A stretch of DNA of 64,000 nucleotides. Source: Flavobacterium sp. MFBS3-15. GTDB lineage: Bacteria > Bacteroidota > Bacteroidia > Flavobacteriales > Flavobacteriaceae. The stretch is from positions 62,001 through 126,000 of the forward strand of contig NZ_JAPCHV010000014.1 in NCBI RefSeq assembly GCF_026107645.2, in the 5' to 3' direction. Positions 52,353 to 62,600 of this stretch are shown here, piece after piece. Positions within the stretch are counted from its first letter, which is position 1, and every line of letters begins with the position of its first letter. The notes under the pieces were generated by a model that saw only the letters and a program-made list of their open reading frames with translations, did not search any database and had not been told where the DNA came from. The position numbers were made by a program, and so were the translations under genes.

Positions 52353-54851
52353 ATGCGCTACATGAAAAATTTCAGGACATCCGTCTTACTATTGTTTTTA
52401 TTTACCACGCTTCTCACATTTGCACAGGACAAGCCCGGAAACATCAAAATTACCGGTAAGATCATAGAGCAGGAAACACAGCTTCCACTGGAATTTGCTA
52501 CTGTTACAGTACAAACCACAGACAACGTAACCGTAAACGGAGGCATGACCGATGCAAACGGCGAATTCTCTATCTCGGTACCCGCAGGTACCTACAACAT
52601 CAAATTCGATTTCATTTCGTTCAAATCGCAGGTTGTAGCCTCAAAGGTTATTACCGAAAATACCAACCTGGGTGTAACGGCACTGGAAGCCGATACCACC
52701 ATGCTCGATGCGGTTGAGATAACAGCCGAACGTACAACCGTTGAAATTAAGCTCGACAAAAGAGTATACAATATAGGTAACGACATGATGGTAAAGGGCG
52801 GAAGCGTGAGCGATGTACTGGATAATGTACCTTCGCTATCGGTTGATGCTGAGGGTAACGTGGCGCTAAGGGGCAACCAGAGCGTGACAATACTTATTGA
52901 CGGAAGGCCTTCTACCCTTGCGGGCAGCAATGTAGCCGATGTACTGCGCCTGCTCCCTGCAGATTCGGTAGATAAAGTGGAGGTAATTACCAATCCATCT
53001 GCACGCTATGATGCCGAAGGTGGCGGGGGTATCGTAAACATCATATTGAAAAAGGGCAAAGCCGACGGGTTTAACGGATCGATCAACGCCAATACAGGTA
53101 TTCCTGATAACCACGGCGTTTCGGCCAACCTGAACTACAGGAGCGAGCATTACAACGTGTTCTCGAACCTGGGTTATAATTACAGGAACAATCCAGGTAA
53201 CTCAATGAACAACTCGGAGTACCTTGATGAAAACGACAACCCTACACGCTACGTTAACGAGCGCAGGGAAAACGACCGCCTTCAAAGGGCATTCAACGCC
53301 AGCTTTGGCATTGAATGGTTTATAGACAGCACCCTTACATGGACGAACTCTATATCCGGGCGCAGAAGCAGTGGCAGTAATCCAACCGAAACATATTTCG
53401 ACAATTTTGATGCCGACAGGAACTTTCAGAACACGCGTTTCCGTTACAATTATGAGGATGAGACCGATACCAATTTCAGGTATTCGACTAATCTGGTCAA
53501 GAAATTCGACAAGGAAGGCCATGAGCTGAAGATCGATGCATCGGTATCCAAAAGCAAGGACGACGAGAATGCCATCATCAACGACATTACCCTAGGCAGC
53601 CCTGACATTATCAACAGCAACGAGCGCACCTTCAACATAGAGAATGAAGACCGTGGGCTGGTGCAGGCCGATTATGTGCTGCCTTTCGGTAAAGACAGCC
53701 GCTTTGAGGCCGGTTACCGCGGAAGCTTTACAAAGCTTGAAAACGATGCCCGTGCCGAGACACTGACAGACGGTATATGGGAAAACAATGGCAACTATAC
53801 CAATTTCCTTGAATATAAAGAATATGTAAATGCGCTTTACACACAATACGGCTCCAAGCTGGGCAAATTCTCATACCTGTTCGGGCTTCGCTGGGAAGAC
53901 AGCAACATTGACGTAAACCTTATCGACAAAGGCGATTACAACAACAAGCACTACAACAACTTTTTCCCTTCGGCTTTCTTTGGGTACGAATTTTCAGAAA
54001 ACAGCAGCGCCAGCATCAGTTACAGCCGCCGCATCAACCGCCCGCGCGGAAGGTTTCTCAATCCCTTTTCCGGACTTGAGAGTAACATCAATATTTTTGT
54101 GGGTAACCCCGACCTGAACCCTGCAATGACCAACTCGTTTGACCTGGGCTACCTTCACAAGTGGAACCAGGTAACATTGAGCACTTCGGCTTACCTGAAC
54201 CTAACCGATGACAACTTCCAATTTGTCAGGAGAAACAACGGTCTAAGCGCTGACGGAACACCTGTAACCATTACCACGCCGATCAACCTGTCAAAAGAAT
54301 ACCGTTTCGGGTTTGAATTCAACGTGAATTACACCCCTTTCAAGTGGTGGAGGATTAACAGCAACTTCAACTTCTACAGGAATGAGACAAAGGGTGATTA
54401 TACCTTTACTTACACTATTGATGATGAAATATTCACCGATTACCAGGATTTCAACCGTTCGGCCTATAGCTGGACAACAAGAGTAAACTCAAAAATTAAC
54501 CTGCCTTGGAAGATTGACTGGCAATTGAACGGCCAATATGATGCCCCGCAAAATACCGCACAGGGGCGCCGTGTGGGTGTAGCCAGCGCTAATACCTCGT
54601 TGAGCAAAGACATCCTGAAGGATAAGGCTACCTTAGGCCTCAATGTACAGGATATATTTAATTCGAGAAAATGGAAAAATGAAACCTATATCCCGGGTGA
54701 ACTTAGGTCGTACAATGAAATGCAATGGAGGCAGCGCCAGGTAACGCTTTCTTTCACATACCGCTTCAACATGTCCAAGGCCGACAGGCAAAAGGAAAAC
54801 CAGCAAAACAGGCAGCAGGACGGCGGCGGAGAAGAATATATGGGGGGATAA
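52353..54851 (+). CDS. TonB-dependent receptor-like outer membrane beta-barrel protein
   Basis: An 832-residue outer-membrane protein. Signal peptide, then a CarboxypepD_reg-like domain (about 30-115, GKIIEQETQLPLEFATV), a plug (about 130-230, VSDVLDNVPSLSVDAEGNVALRGNQ split over strands; NPSARYDAEGGGGIVNI) and a 22-strand-type barrel of the OMP_b-brl_3 family. The tail is Gln/Asn-rich. It probably imports a ligand with TonB. No SusD-like partner is adjacent, so it is not a polysaccharide utilisation locus. The start could be the ATG at 52362. Confidence 0.9.
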   Translation: MRYMKNFRTSVLLLFLFTTLLTFAQDKPGNIKITGKIIEQETQLPLEFATVTVQTTDNVTVNGGMTDANGEFSISVPAGTYNIKFDFISFKSQVVASKVITENTNLGVTALEADTTMLDAVEITAERTTVEIKLDKRVYNIGNDMMVKGGSVSDVLDNVPSLSVDAEGNVALRGNQSVTILIDGRPSTLAGSNVADVLRLLPADSVDKVEVITNPSARYDAEGGGGIVNIILKKGKADGFNGSINANTGIPDNHGVSANLNYRSEHYNVFSNLGYNYRNNPGNSMNNSEYLDENDNPTRYVNERRENDRLQRAFNASFGIEWFIDSTLTWTNSISGRRSSGSNPTETYFDNFDADRNFQNTRFRYNYEDETDTNFRYSTNLVKKFDKEGHELKIDASVSKSKDDENAIINDITLGSPDIINSNERTFNIENEDRGLVQADYVLPFGKDSRFEAGYRGSFTKLENDARAETLTDGIWENNGNYTNFLEYKEYVNALYTQYGSKLGKFSYLFGLRWEDSNIDVNLIDKGDYNNKHYNNFFPSAFFGYEFSENSSASISYSRRINRPRGRFLNPFSGLESNINIFVGNPDLNPAMTNSFDLGYLHKWNQVTLSTSAYLNLTDDNFQFVRRNNGLSADGTPVTITTPINLSKEYRFGFEFNVNYTPFKWWRINSNFNFYRNETKGDYTFTYTIDDEIFTDYQDFNRSAYSWTTRVNSKINLPWKIDWQLNGQYDAPQNTAQGRRVGVASANTSLSKDILKDKATLGLNVQDIFNSRKWKNETYIPGELRSYNEMQWRQRQVTLSFTYRFNMSKADRQKENQQNRQQDGGGEEYMGG

Positions 54852-54883
54852 TTTTAGATTGTTAGATAATAGATTTTAAACAG

Positions 54884-54912
54884 AAGAGGCTTGGAAACAG
54901 GCCTCTTTTTTA
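54884..54912 (+). terminator. Terminator after the TonB-dependent receptor gene
   Basis: Stem AAGAGGC/GCCTCTT with a 10-base loop and a T run. Confidence 0.8.
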
Positions 54913-55057
54913 TTACTACAAAATGATTCAGGAAGCAAATGGAAATGCAAGTACAAAGGCGCTTTTCCATAAGTCCGGAAGTATCAAGGCCATTTCGATT
55001 CATTTTCCATTGAACGTTTTACTAAACATAAACCTCAAAAATACCCTTTAATAGGTA

Positions 55058-55088
55058 TTGTTTGGTATGTTCATCCGCGCTACTTTAG
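55058..55088 (+). promoter_or_regulatory. Predicted promoter of the candidate small RNA
   Basis: TTG at 55058-55060 and TACTTTAG at 55081-55088 (one deviation from TAnnTTTG) with 20 bases between; no protein gene follows on the plus strand. Confidence 0.4.
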
Positions 55089-55093
55089 CAACA

Positions 55094-55158
55094 ATATCTT
55101 ACAGATATCGTTTGGGGAATAAGCGAAAAGCTCCCTGTTTGGCAGGGAGCTTTTTATT
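55094..55158 (+). ncRNA. Candidate small RNA with terminator hairpin
   Basis: Between a promoter-like pair (55058-55088) and a strong hairpin (55126-55154: AAAAGCTCCCTG/CAGGGAGCTTTT, loop TTTGG, then T run) lies about 60 bases with an additional small hairpin ATATC/GATAT and no reading frame. The hairpin may alternatively serve only as the terminator of the convergent cysteine synthase gene. No match to a known RNA family is claimed. Confidence 0.35.
55126..55156. terminator. Hairpin terminator between the receptor and cysteine synthase genes
   Basis: A 12-bp perfect stem with loop TTTGG; the plus reading ends in CTTTTTATTA and the minus reading in CTTTTCGC, so it can act in both directions but is better on plus. 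Confidence 0.75.
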
Positions 55159-55175
55159 ATCTGAAATAAAAACTA

Positions 55176-56216
55176 TTACTTGATGAATTCGATTTTCTGC
55201 GCCTCTTCAAGGTTCACGCTATCGAAGAATCCCTGTTCGTTCATCCACTCATCACTGAATACTTTGCTCATGTAACGTGATCCGTGGTCAGGGAAAATAA
55301 GTATGACGTTGCTGTTTTCGTCAAATTCTCCCGCCTCAGCATATTGCCTTACTGCCTGTAGGGTAGCCCCACTGGTATAGCCCACAAAAAGACCTTCGGT
55401 TTTGGCGATGCTCCTGGCAGCATGTGCGCTGTCTTCATCGGAAACTTTAATGAATTTGTCGATAACATCAAAATCGGTAGCGGTAGGGATAAGGTTCTTG
55501 CCCAGGCCTTCTATGCGGTAAGGATAGATCTCCTCGCTGTCGAACTCTTTTGTTTCATGGTATTTTTTCAGTACTGACCCGTATGCGTCAACACCCAGTA
55601 TCCTGATGGCAGGATTTTTTTCTTTAAGGAAACGTGCCGCACCCGATATGGTCCCCCCTGTGCCGCTGCAGGCCACAAGGTGTGTAATCTGCCCTGCGCT
55701 TTGCTCCCATATTTCAGGGCCGGTAGAGTTATAGTGGGCATCTACGTTAAGGTCATTGAAATACTGGTTGATGTATACCGAACCTTTTATTTCCTCATGC
55801 AGCCTTTGGGCTACACTGTAATAAGAGCGTGGATCGTCTGCAGAAACGTTGGCAGGGCAAACATATACCTTTGCCCCCATGGCACGCAGCATGTCAATTT
55901 TATCTTTGGATGATTTAGAGCTTACCGCCAGCACACAGTCATAACCTTTAATGATGCTTACCATTGCCACGCTAAAGCCCGTATTGCCCGAAGTAGTTTC
56001 AATTATGGTATCGCCCGGTTTAAGGATACCTTTCTTTTCTGCTTCTTCAATAATATATAGTGCAATCCTGTCTTTGGTTGAATGGCCCGGATTAAAAGCT
56101 TCTACTTTAGCGTAAAAATTGCCTTTTAATCCTTCAGTAATTTTGTTGAGCTTAATTAGAGGTGTGTTCCCGATTAATTCCAACACATTATTATAGGCTG
56201 CTATTCGTTCTTTCAT
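55176..56216 (-). CDS. PLP-dependent cysteine synthase / cystathionine beta-synthase-like enzyme
   Basis: A 346-residue enzyme of the CysK/CysM fold. It has [10 protein letters not shown], the PLP lysine in [11 protein letters not shown], the substrate loop [12 protein letters not shown], and the phosphate-binding SGTGGTISG. It likely makes cysteine from O-acetylserine and sulfide, but the family also includes cystathionine beta-synthases; the sequence alone does not decide. A -7 box TAGATTTG is upstream on the minus strand (56280-56273). Confidence 0.9.
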   Translation of the reverse strand: MKERIAAYNNVLELIGNTPLIKLNKITEGLKGNFYAKVEAFNPGHSTKDRIALYIIEEAEKKGILKPGDTIIETTSGNTGFSVAMVSIIKGYDCVLAVSSKSSKDKIDMLRAMGAKVYVCPANVSADDPRSYYSVAQRLHEEIKGSVYINQYFNDLNVDAHYNSTGPEIWEQSAGQITHLVACSGTGGTISGAARFLKEKNPAIRILGVDAYGSVLKKYHETKEFDSEEIYPYRIEGLGKNLIPTATDFDVIDKFIKVSDEDSAHAARSIAKTEGLFVGYTSGATLQAVRQYAEAGEFDENSNVILIFPDHGSRYMSKVFSDEWMNEQGFFDSVNLEEAQKIEFIK

Positions 56217-56272
56217 AAAAAATAAGTTAGTAAGGTAAAACCTGTACAGAGTTTAATGACCTCAAAACCCTG

Positions 56273-56280
56273 CAAATCTA
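56273..56280 (-). promoter_or_regulatory. Predicted -7 box of the cysteine synthase gene
   Basis: Minus-strand TAGATTTG is a full match to TAnnTTTG, about 57 bases upstream of the start; no good -33 partner. Confidence 0.45.
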
Positions 56281-56295
56281 ACAAAAAAAAATTAA

Positions 56296-58431
56296 TTAGT
56301 TTTTAATTCCTTCCAAATCTAATAAAAAACTGTATTCTTTGGCTACCTGCTTGAGCGCTTCAAATCTACCGGAAGCCCCGCCATGTCCCGCTTCCATGTT
56401 GGTATCCAGGTATAAAAGGTTATTGCCGGTTTTTGTAACCCTCAGTTTGGCAACCCACTTGGCCGGTTCCCAATACTGCACCTGCGAATCGTGGAGCCCT
56501 GTTGTCACCAGCATATTCGGGTAGGTTTGTGCCGTAACGTTATCATACGGCGAGTACGATTTCATGTAATCATAGTACACTTTATCATTCGGGTTGCCCC
56601 ACTCGTCATACTCTCCCGTAGTAAGCGGAATGCTGTCGTCAAGCATTGTCGTAACAACGTCTACGAATGCCACCTGCGCGATAACACCGTTGTACAGGTG
56701 CGGCGCCATGTTCACGATCGCTCCCATGAGCAATCCGCCGGCAGAGCCTCCTTCGGCATACAGGTGCTTTGCAGAGGTATATTCCTGTTCGATAAGATAT
56801 TCTGAGCAGTCAATATAATCGGTAAAGGTATTTTTCTTTTTAAGCAGCTTGCCGTTCTCGTACCACTCGCGGCCCAGGTCTTCGCCGCCCCTGATGTGGG
56901 CAATTGCATAAATAAAGCCCCTGTCCAGGAGGCTCAGGCGTATGGATGAGAAATACGGATCCATCGACGCGCCATAGGAACCGTATGCATACAACAGCAA
57001 TGGGTTGTTGCCGTTTCTGGCAATGCCCTTGCGGTACACCATTGATATGGGCACTTTAGTACCGTCTTTGGCAGTAGCCCACACCCGCTCTTCTACGTAG
57101 TTGTCTTTATCGAATTTGCCGCCAAGCACTTTCTGCTCCTTCAGCACCTTCTTTTCTTTCGTCTTCATGTTGAAGTCGATAACCGAAGACGGTGTAGCCA
57201 GCGACTGGTAGCTGTATCGCAATACATCGGTATCAAAATCAGGATTGGTGCTTACGCCTGCGGTGTAGGTTTCGGACCCGAATGGGAGGTAGTATTCCCC
57301 TTTGCCGTCCCACGGGCGTATCCTGATGGTGTTAAGGCCATTGGAACGCTCCTCTATAACAAGGTAGTTTTTGAATATCTCTATATCTTCAAGCAACACA
57401 TCCTTGCGGTGTGGTACCAGGTCTTTCCAGTTTGCCTTTCCGGTAGCAGTTTCCGGAGTGGTCATGAGCTTGAAGTTGGTCGCCTTGTCCTTGTTGGTCA
57501 CAATGTACCATTTGTCTCCGTAGTGGGCAATGCTGTACTCCAGGCCGCGTGTCCTTGGCTGGAATATCTTAAATTCACCGTCCGGTTTTTTGGCATCCAA
57601 AATGCGGTACTCCGAAGTAAGCGTACTATTGGAACCGATCACCAAATATTTCTTCGATTTCTCCTTATAAATGAAGGTATCGAAAGTCTCGTCCTTTTCG
57701 TGGTAAATGAGCGCATCCGAAGCTACATCCGTGCCCATTTTGTGCTTGTATATCTTTTCAGACCGCAGCGTAACAGGGTCTTTGCGGGTATAAAACAGCG
57801 TTTTGTTATCGCCTGCCCATGTAGAGCCGCCGGTGGTATTCTCTATTTTGAACGGAAGGATCTCCCCTGTCTTCAGGTTTTTTACCTGTAATGTATATTG
57901 CCTGCGCGACACGGTATCTACGGCAAAAGCCGCCCATTCGTTATCCTCGGTAACATTCAGCCCGCCGAGGCTGAAGTACGAATGTCCCTTAGCCATCTCG
58001 TTGCAGTCGAACATGATTTCTTCCTTCGCGTCGAGGCTGCCCTTTTTACGGGTATAAATTGGGTAGTCCTTGCCTTTTTCGTAACGGGTTATGTAGTAGT
58101 AGCCATTGTAAAAATACGGCACCGAGCTGTCGTCTTCCTTAATGCGGCTTTTCATTTCGTCGAAAAGCTCCTTCTGGAAGTCTTTCGTATGGGCCGTCAT
58201 GGCATTATAGTAGGCATTCTCTTTGTTCAGGTAATCAATAACTTCAGGGTTTTTCCTTTCGTTCAGCCAGTAGTAGTTATCGGTACGCACATCGCCGTGC
58301 TTTTCGAGTTGTTTTGGCTTTACCGCGGCAAGTGGCGGCTTTTGGTTTTCGGTCATTTTGGTCTTATTAGTCTGGGCATTTGCCGCCGCAAAAATAACAC
58401 AAACACAACTTAGGAGTGCGTGTTTTTTCAT
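56296..58431 (-). CDS. Exported S9 family prolyl oligopeptidase (oligopeptidase B-like)
   Basis: A 711-residue serine peptidase with a signal peptide (MKKHALLSCVCVIFAAANAQ). An N-terminal beta-propeller (about 60-420) gates the C-terminal alpha/beta hydrolase domain with the nucleophile S563 in EGGSAGG, then the acid and His near the end (MEAGHGGASGR carries the His). Specific for short peptides after basic or proline residues. It is divergent from YbaB with 73 bases between the starts. Confidence 0.92.
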   Translation of the reverse strand: MKKHALLSCVCVIFAAANAQTNKTKMTENQKPPLAAVKPKQLEKHGDVRTDNYYWLNERKNPEVIDYLNKENAYYNAMTAHTKDFQKELFDEMKSRIKEDDSSVPYFYNGYYYITRYEKGKDYPIYTRKKGSLDAKEEIMFDCNEMAKGHSYFSLGGLNVTEDNEWAAFAVDTVSRRQYTLQVKNLKTGEILPFKIENTTGGSTWAGDNKTLFYTRKDPVTLRSEKIYKHKMGTDVASDALIYHEKDETFDTFIYKEKSKKYLVIGSNSTLTSEYRILDAKKPDGEFKIFQPRTRGLEYSIAHYGDKWYIVTNKDKATNFKLMTTPETATGKANWKDLVPHRKDVLLEDIEIFKNYLVIEERSNGLNTIRIRPWDGKGEYYLPFGSETYTAGVSTNPDFDTDVLRYSYQSLATPSSVIDFNMKTKEKKVLKEQKVLGGKFDKDNYVEERVWATAKDGTKVPISMVYRKGIARNGNNPLLLYAYGSYGASMDPYFSSIRLSLLDRGFIYAIAHIRGGEDLGREWYENGKLLKKKNTFTDYIDCSEYLIEQEYTSAKHLYAEGGSAGGLLMGAIVNMAPHLYNGVIAQVAFVDVVTTMLDDSIPLTTGEYDEWGNPNDKVYYDYMKSYSPYDNVTAQTYPNMLVTTGLHDSQVQYWEPAKWVAKLRVTKTGNNLLYLDTNMEAGHGGASGRFEALKQVAKEYSFLLDLEGIKN

Positions 58432-58466
58432 AGATTTTTAAATTAGTATATAACCTTGCAATTTAA

Positions 58467-58474
58467 TACATTTG
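58467..58474 (+). promoter_or_regulatory. Predicted -7 box of the YbaB gene
   Basis: TACATTTG is a full match to TAnnTTTG. A TTG at 58472 in frame with YbaB lies within it, so the start is the ATG at 58505. Confidence 0.5.
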
Positions 58475-58504
58475 TGGTATAAACAAATAATAAAATTCGT
58501 AAAA

Positions 58505-58819
58505 ATGTTTGGAGATATCATGGGAATGATGGGTAAGCTAAAGGAAACCCAGCAAAAGATTGAAGAAACCAAAAAAAGGCTTGATACCGTGCTGGTTGAC
58601 GAGCAGAGCAGCGACGGCCTGCTGAAAGTAACACTGACGGCCAACAGGGAGGTGCGCTCCATAACCGTAGACGATGCACTGCTGGAAGACAAGGAACAGC
58701 TTGAGGATTACCTTGTCCTGGTAATGAACAAAGCCATAGCAAAAGCTACCGCCATCAATGAGGCCGAGCTTGCGGCTGTAGCCAAAGACGGGATGCCGAA
58801 CATTCCGGGGCTGTTTTAG
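58505..58819 (+). CDS. YbaB/EbfC family nucleoid-associated protein
   Basis: A 104-residue DNA-binding protein, normal length for the family. The start [21 protein letters not shown] begins with the long amphipathic helix, then strands ([21 protein letters not shown]) and a second helix. It forms dimers that bind DNA and shape the nucleoid. The start at 58505 is fixed by the -7 box. In many bacteria it sits between dnaX and recR, but neither is here. Confidence 0.93.
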   Translation: MFGDIMGMMGKLKETQQKIEETKKRLDTVLVDEQSSDGLLKVTLTANREVRSITVDDALLEDKEQLEDYLVLVMNKAIAKATAINEAELAAVAKDGMPNIPGLF

Positions 58820-58823
58820 TTTA

Positions 58824-58935
58824 TTTCAGATTGTAGATTTCAGATTTGCTTCGCCAGTTCGGGCTATGCCCTCGGGTCAGATTGAGCTTCGCTCTTGCCG
58901 GGCATTGGGTACCGGACTGTGACAATATATAAACA
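58824..58935. repeat. TTTCAGATT-type dispersed repeat
   Basis: The 23-base string starting TTTCAGATTGTAGATTTC (58824-58846) is identical to 21388-21410, and a variant (TTTTAGATTGTTAGATAATAG) occurs at 54853. Short inverted repeats follow. Confidence 0.6.
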
Positions 58936-58936
58936 T

Positions 58937-58962
58937 AAGCACGGCGAGGGTCGTGCTTTTTT
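58937..58962 (+). terminator. Terminator after the YbaB gene
   Basis: Stem AAGCACG/CGTGCTT with an 8-base loop, then a T run. Confidence 0.8.
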
Positions 58963-59007
58963 TATTAGATTTGGCAAAAGCGTTATACAATAAAATTCAA
59001 TACACAG

Positions 59008-59598
59008 ATGATGAAAGGATTACTCACCTGCTTATTGCTATTATGCATTTTGGCCTCCTGCAAAAAGGAAACTTTAGAACCAAAAGCAACCATAACTCCT
59101 GCTGAGGCCGATATAAACAAAGGCATAGCATTGGCTAAAAGCAACAAGCCATTCAACGATACGCTGGCAAAATTCAGGAAAGAGCTGGGCGTTGACTTTA
59201 TGCTTTGCTACATCATCACCAAAGACAAGCACCGGAGGTTGGGATTCCAAATACTTCAGTCAGACATGGACCATGCCGGGCCAATGAACCTCGAACGCCG
59301 TTTCAGGATAAAAACGCTGCAGGGGATCGATATATTTTTCTGTTCATCCGAAAGTGATACTGTAGAATATAAGCCTGTAATTGACAAGAAAACAAGGGAA
59401 CTTATAGATAAAGGCTACCTGACAGATACAGGAAGGGTTACTCTGCATGAATCAAAATCAGTAAGCCTTGTTTACTGCAGGAATAATGATAACATATTTA
59501 CCATACTGCCATCTGAATTTTTATATAAAAAAGAGATGGAAGCACACAGTAATGATAAATATTATCACGAGGAAGATTATTATCCCCAATGCAAATAA
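59008..59598 (+). CDS. Lipoprotein of unknown function
   Basis: A 196-residue lipoprotein (MMKGLLTCLLLLCILASC, lipobox LASC with C18, then KKE). The body has about two cysteines near the middle and Tyr/His-rich C-terminus (DKYYHEEDYYPQCK). I do not recognise the family. It is convergent with the giant PKD gene; a shared hairpin terminator lies between. Confidence 0.72.
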   Translation: MMKGLLTCLLLLCILASCKKETLEPKATITPAEADINKGIALAKSNKPFNDTLAKFRKELGVDFMLCYIITKDKHRRLGFQILQSDMDHAGPMNLERRFRIKTLQGIDIFFCSSESDTVEYKPVIDKKTRELIDKGYLTDTGRVTLHESKSVSLVYCRNNDNIFTILPSEFLYKKEMEAHSNDKYYHEEDYYPQCK

Positions 59599-59609
59599 GG
59601 GCATATAAA

Positions 59610-59634
59610 AAAGGCAGCCTTTCGGCTGCCTTTC
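59610..59634. terminator. Bidirectional terminator between the lipoprotein and giant PKD genes
   Basis: Stem AAAGGCAGCC/GGCTGCCTTT with loop TTTC; the minus reading is followed by a T7 run, the plus reading by a short T run. Confidence 0.85.
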
Positions 59635-59653
59635 CTAATAAAGTTAATACACA

Positions 59654-62600
59654 TTATTTTTTCACAAGGTGCTTCTGCTGGATGACCTCGCCATCCTGCT
59701 TCATGACAACGATATACTGCCCGGCAGCATATTTGCCCATGTCAAGCTTCCAGGCGCCCGAAATGACATCCGGAACATAGCTTTCAAGCAATACACCAAG
59801 CAGGTTGTATATCTCAATCTTGGCATTTTTACCCGTTGTATAGGTATAATGAAGGTCGGCCACATCCTCAACAGGGTTTGGCACTACCATCAGGCTCGAT
59901 ACCGCTATGCCGGTGTCTCCCTGTGCAATCCTTGCCGATTGCGACTGTTCGCATAACGGAGGGAATTCTACTTCAAACTCGTTGTAGCATTTTTCACCTT
60001 TATCGTTCACGTTGCTGTCGAGATAGATAGTATATATACCTCCTGTCATGTAGATCGGGATTACATTAAAGCTGAAAGTGGCACCACCCGGAGGCACAAC
60101 AACCGTAGATGGCTGCACTACGCCCATGCCCTGGTCAAGCGACACGGTTACAGACATTGGTGTACCGTTAGGGTTGTCAATATACATATCGACCGTATAG
60201 TAGCAATATCCCTCTTTCTTAACTCCAATCTTTTTGACCTCGTACCTGATCTTACATTTGCAGCTTTCCTGCGAAACATCCATTATGTCACTGGTAGCGC
60301 TGCACATGCCATTGTCAAGGTGAAGGCTGTAACTGCCACTTCCCGATACAGTATATGGTGTTACCGGCGAATCGTGTCCGCTTTGAATGGCGTTTCCGCT
60401 TTCCTGCCACTCCCAGTACCTAAAGTCAGGCAGTGGCCCTATCAGGGTTGCCACATCCAGCTCTTTACAGAAATCGTAACAGCCTGTTGGGAACACCCAT
60501 AGGTAGGAGTCAGGGTTCTTAGGCACATATACCTGGTGGCTTGACATGCAGCCGGCCGCATTGGTAAGCGTAACCATGTATGGGCCGCCTTCAAATACCG
60601 TGATCACCTCGCCGGACATACCGTTGCTCCAGGTATAGGTTCCCGAAGAAGGTGACGTGGCATGGAGCGTAAGGGCATACGTGTCACAGTTTTCCATGGT
60701 TACATGGATCTCCGGTTTTTCCGGCGCTTCATACACCTCAACAATATGCGTTACCGATGCCGAGCAAGAGGTTCCGTCATTGTTTTGCACTACTGTCAGT
60801 GTAAAGTTGTAAATACCCGATCCTCCCGGCGTAATGTACAGGTCGGGGCTAAATCCTGACCCAACATTGTAGCCGTTCATGAACCAGTTATATATGATAT
60901 TGGTACCGTCCGGCGCAGGCCCGCCTTCCAGGTGCAGCTCTTCGTTTCCGCAAATGTGCGAAGGGCCGGTTATGGTAGGTACCGGTAGTGGCAGGAATTT
61001 AGCGTTTTTAGGCTCCATCGTCTTCTTACAGCCATTCGAATCGGTTACCTGCACGGTGTAGCTGCCGTTGGCGGTAGCCACATAGCTGCTTGCGTTTGCA
61101 CCCGGTATAAAGGCGCCGTCTTTTTTCCAGGCATAGCCTGTCACCGCAGTTCCGGAATAGGTGAACGTAATGCTGTTGCCCGCACAAACCTCTTCTGCAG
61201 ATGCATTGACGCTGCCGGTAATGCTGTCAGGAAGCGTTGTTGCAGTAGCCGTACTGGTGCTTTGGCAGCCATACTTATTAGTTACTGTAAGGGTAACTGT
61301 ACGGGAGCCCGCAGTTTGGTATACCCTGCTGGCATTTGGGTTCCTGTTTTCTGTTCCGTCGCCAAACGTCCAGAAATAGCTCGATTCAGGATCTATAGCC
61401 CCCGCCGGCGTAAAAATGGCAGGCGTATTGAAGCAAACTGTTTGTGTTGGCGGATTTATGGTAGAATTTGGCATGGCCGGCAGCACAACGCTCACTTCTG
61501 CTTCACATGGCTCCCCACCCGCTTCGTTCACAATGATCTTGAAGGTATACGTTCCCGGTGGTAGCTGCACAGTAACCTCGTTAAGGCCTGTACCCGACGG
61601 AATGAGGCTGCCACCGTTATAGTACTGGATGCTGGTAGGCTGGTGCGAAGTCATGAAATTGGTCGTATTGAACAAGGTTACCGAGTATTGCCCCGGCGAG
61701 CTGCCGCAATCAACACTGTAATTAATGCCCGCAATGTATGGCACAGTAACCGTTACATTCTTCATGGCAGAACAGGTTTGGCCACCCACGGTATAGTTTA
61801 CATTATAAACCAGGTCATAGTTCCCTGCATTTTCGGTTGTAAACACGGCAGGATTGCTGTTGGTTGTAGTCGGGGTGAGCGAACCGGCCACCCAAAATGC
61901 CGACGTAACCGTAACCCCGGTAGCAGTGCCGGTAGCCGTTATGGTTCCGCAGTCATTATCCCACGTAATGCCAAGTGAAGGCTGAGGGCTGCAGCCCGGC
62001 TGCGGGCAGTTTTGGGATATTGTCATCTGGTTGGTCCATATCGAACAGCCGTTGCCATTGATGATCCTGGCACGGTAGGTGCCAAAGCCGTAATTGACAG
62101 CAAGTATGCTGGTATTATCATCTTCGGCCGTTAAGTGCGTACCTCCGCGATACCACTCTATGTGATAGGTGCCGATGGTGCTACCGGCCTGAACGGCTAC
62201 TTCAAACTCAACATCAATTTCGCTTGCGTTGCAGAATGTCCGGTTGATGTCAGGGGTCATTTGCGCTACCGGTGCCGGAAGCACCGTCACATTTTTGCTG
62301 GCAGATACAGTACCGTCACACCCGTTTACACCGGTAAGTGTTACCGTAACGGTATAGCTAAGGCTGCCGGTGTTCACGGTGTTGTAGTCATGTGATTTGG
62401 ACAGGTTGGGTGTAGACGGCGTTATGGTGTAGGTATTGACGGTACCGTCGCCAAAATCCCAGGTAATGCTGCCTGAAGTTATAGCCATGGAAGAGCTCAC
62501 ATTCCAGTTACCGAATTGGTCGCGGCACAACTGGGTAGGCCCGTTTAGCGTTATGGAAGGCGCTGTAAGTATGTTTACGTTAAAATAACGTGTTTCTACA

